From the NCBI GenBank assembly GCA_031841125.1, contig CM063109.1, positions 22,291,321-22,355,320 of the forward strand: 64,000 nt of DNA. The letters run 5' to 3'. The notes below the pieces were generated by a model. That model was not told where the DNA came from. It ran no database searches and worked only from the letters and a program-made list of their open reading frames with translations. The stretch is from Acanthococcus lagerstroemiae (lineage: Eukaryota; Arthropoda; Insecta; Hemiptera; Eriococcidae). A program made the position numbers and the translations under genes. Numbering within the stretch: the first letter of the stretch is position 1; each line of letters begins with the position of its first letter. Below, in pieces: positions 63,321-64,000 of the stretch.

Positions 63321-64000
63321 TAGAAAGTTTTTTATAAACTTTTTTTTCCTTTCTTGAAAAAAATTAATCCCGGAATTTTTTGAATACACTGTGTATACTA
63401 AAAATTACTAATCATTAATTTCATAAATTAATTTAAAAATATATTTCATTTAAAAGCTTTTAGTTGGAAAATGAACGCATACGGATAAGGGGGAGAGGGA
63501 AAAACTTCAAAAATGGACTGTAGGACCGAAAAAACTCTCATTCAGACATAAATGACGTGGAAATTGAAACAATTGAAAATCAGCTTTCTGTGGAGTTCGA
63601 AGAAGGTAAAGGGGGAAAATGATCCCCGGGATGGGTTCAGCGTTCCTGAAACCCCTAATTTAAGAAAGAAAATAATTTTCAGGGTCATGTGAAGAAGCTT
63701 CCTCTTGACTGAAGCTCAAATTCGAAAAATCATCTCGAAAACATGAAAAATGAAATCCACTTTCAAATTGTTAATTTATTCTTATTTTCAGCCCTCGCTC
63801 CACTACAGGTCCCTCAATTTTCACAGTAATCTGAAAATCGGTACATGAATTTTATGGCCCCGAAACCCTGCGAAACGATACGCATATTACATTTAATGCA
63901 TTTTTTGCCTGTCGCCCCCTTTCCCGATGGGATCCAAATTTATACCTAGGGGTTAATCGGTGAAAAACGAATTCAGTGATTTCGAAAACATGATTACTGA
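63321..64000. other. Intergenic, no gene seen
   Basis: 63,300-63,400 may be the 3' flank of the mariner remnant. The rest shows nothing recognisable. Confidence 0.35.

Overview
The window is nuclear DNA of an arthropod, most likely an insect. It is AT-rich and has no dense gene set. It holds split exons with GT/AG borders, non-LTR retrotransposon remains, tRNA-derived SINEs, hAT, pogo and mariner remnants, and a nuclear copy of mitochondrial DNA that reads as arthropod nad5 and cob only when TGA is tryptophan. Species cannot be named from the sequence. Most of the 64 kb is mobile or repetitive DNA in layers.

0-18 kb: a decayed LINE reverse transcriptase (-, 0.4-1.35 kb), a mariner remnant (2.56-3.45 kb), a 1.08-kb foldback around a tetranucleotide repeat, several hAT-type MITEs, a foldback array of ~46-bp monomers (12.06-14.34 kb), and a pogo-like MITE with a SINE nested in it (14.35-15.32 kb).

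18.9-23.3 kb: a broken Polinton (Maverick/adintovirus) segment with a protein-primed family B DNA polymerase and small accessory genes.

26.6-41 kb: four candidate exons of one host gene on the minus strand (40.93-40.82, 30.46-30.36, 27.11-27.06 and 26.75-26.64 kb). Their reading phases fit in series, but the product is not recognised. The ~10.4-kb first intron carries the most interesting object in the window: a complete-ended but shortened Polinton at 30,827-39,636. It has 1,070-bp terminal inverted repeats, a near-perfect 6-bp target duplication, and genes for an unknown conserved protein, integrase, a phospholipase A2-like/pX-like capsid protein, an adenain-type protease, a helix-turn-helix protein, the penton (single jelly roll) and the N-terminal part of the major capsid protein. 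Polymerase and ATPase are missing. The right end is an inverted copy of the left end, joined inside the capsid gene. Most genes are frameshifted. The element looks like a right-end-replaced deletion derivative that still integrated.

41.6-51.45 kb: one LINE (-) split in two by a 7.9-kb composite insertion (about 42,569-50,472). The insertion holds two copies of a ~500-bp repeat, hAT MITEs and the mitochondrial insert (trnH-nad5 in one piece; nad6, cob and rrnL in another).

51-64 kb: 164-bp tandem repeats, the 3' end of a second LINE type interrupted by a SINE with a 13-bp target duplication, a three-level nest of MITEs (54.6-55.6 kb), a 2.5-kb G-rich satellite, further local duplications, a candidate terminal exon (62.2-62.46 kb) and a mariner C-terminal remnant at the end.
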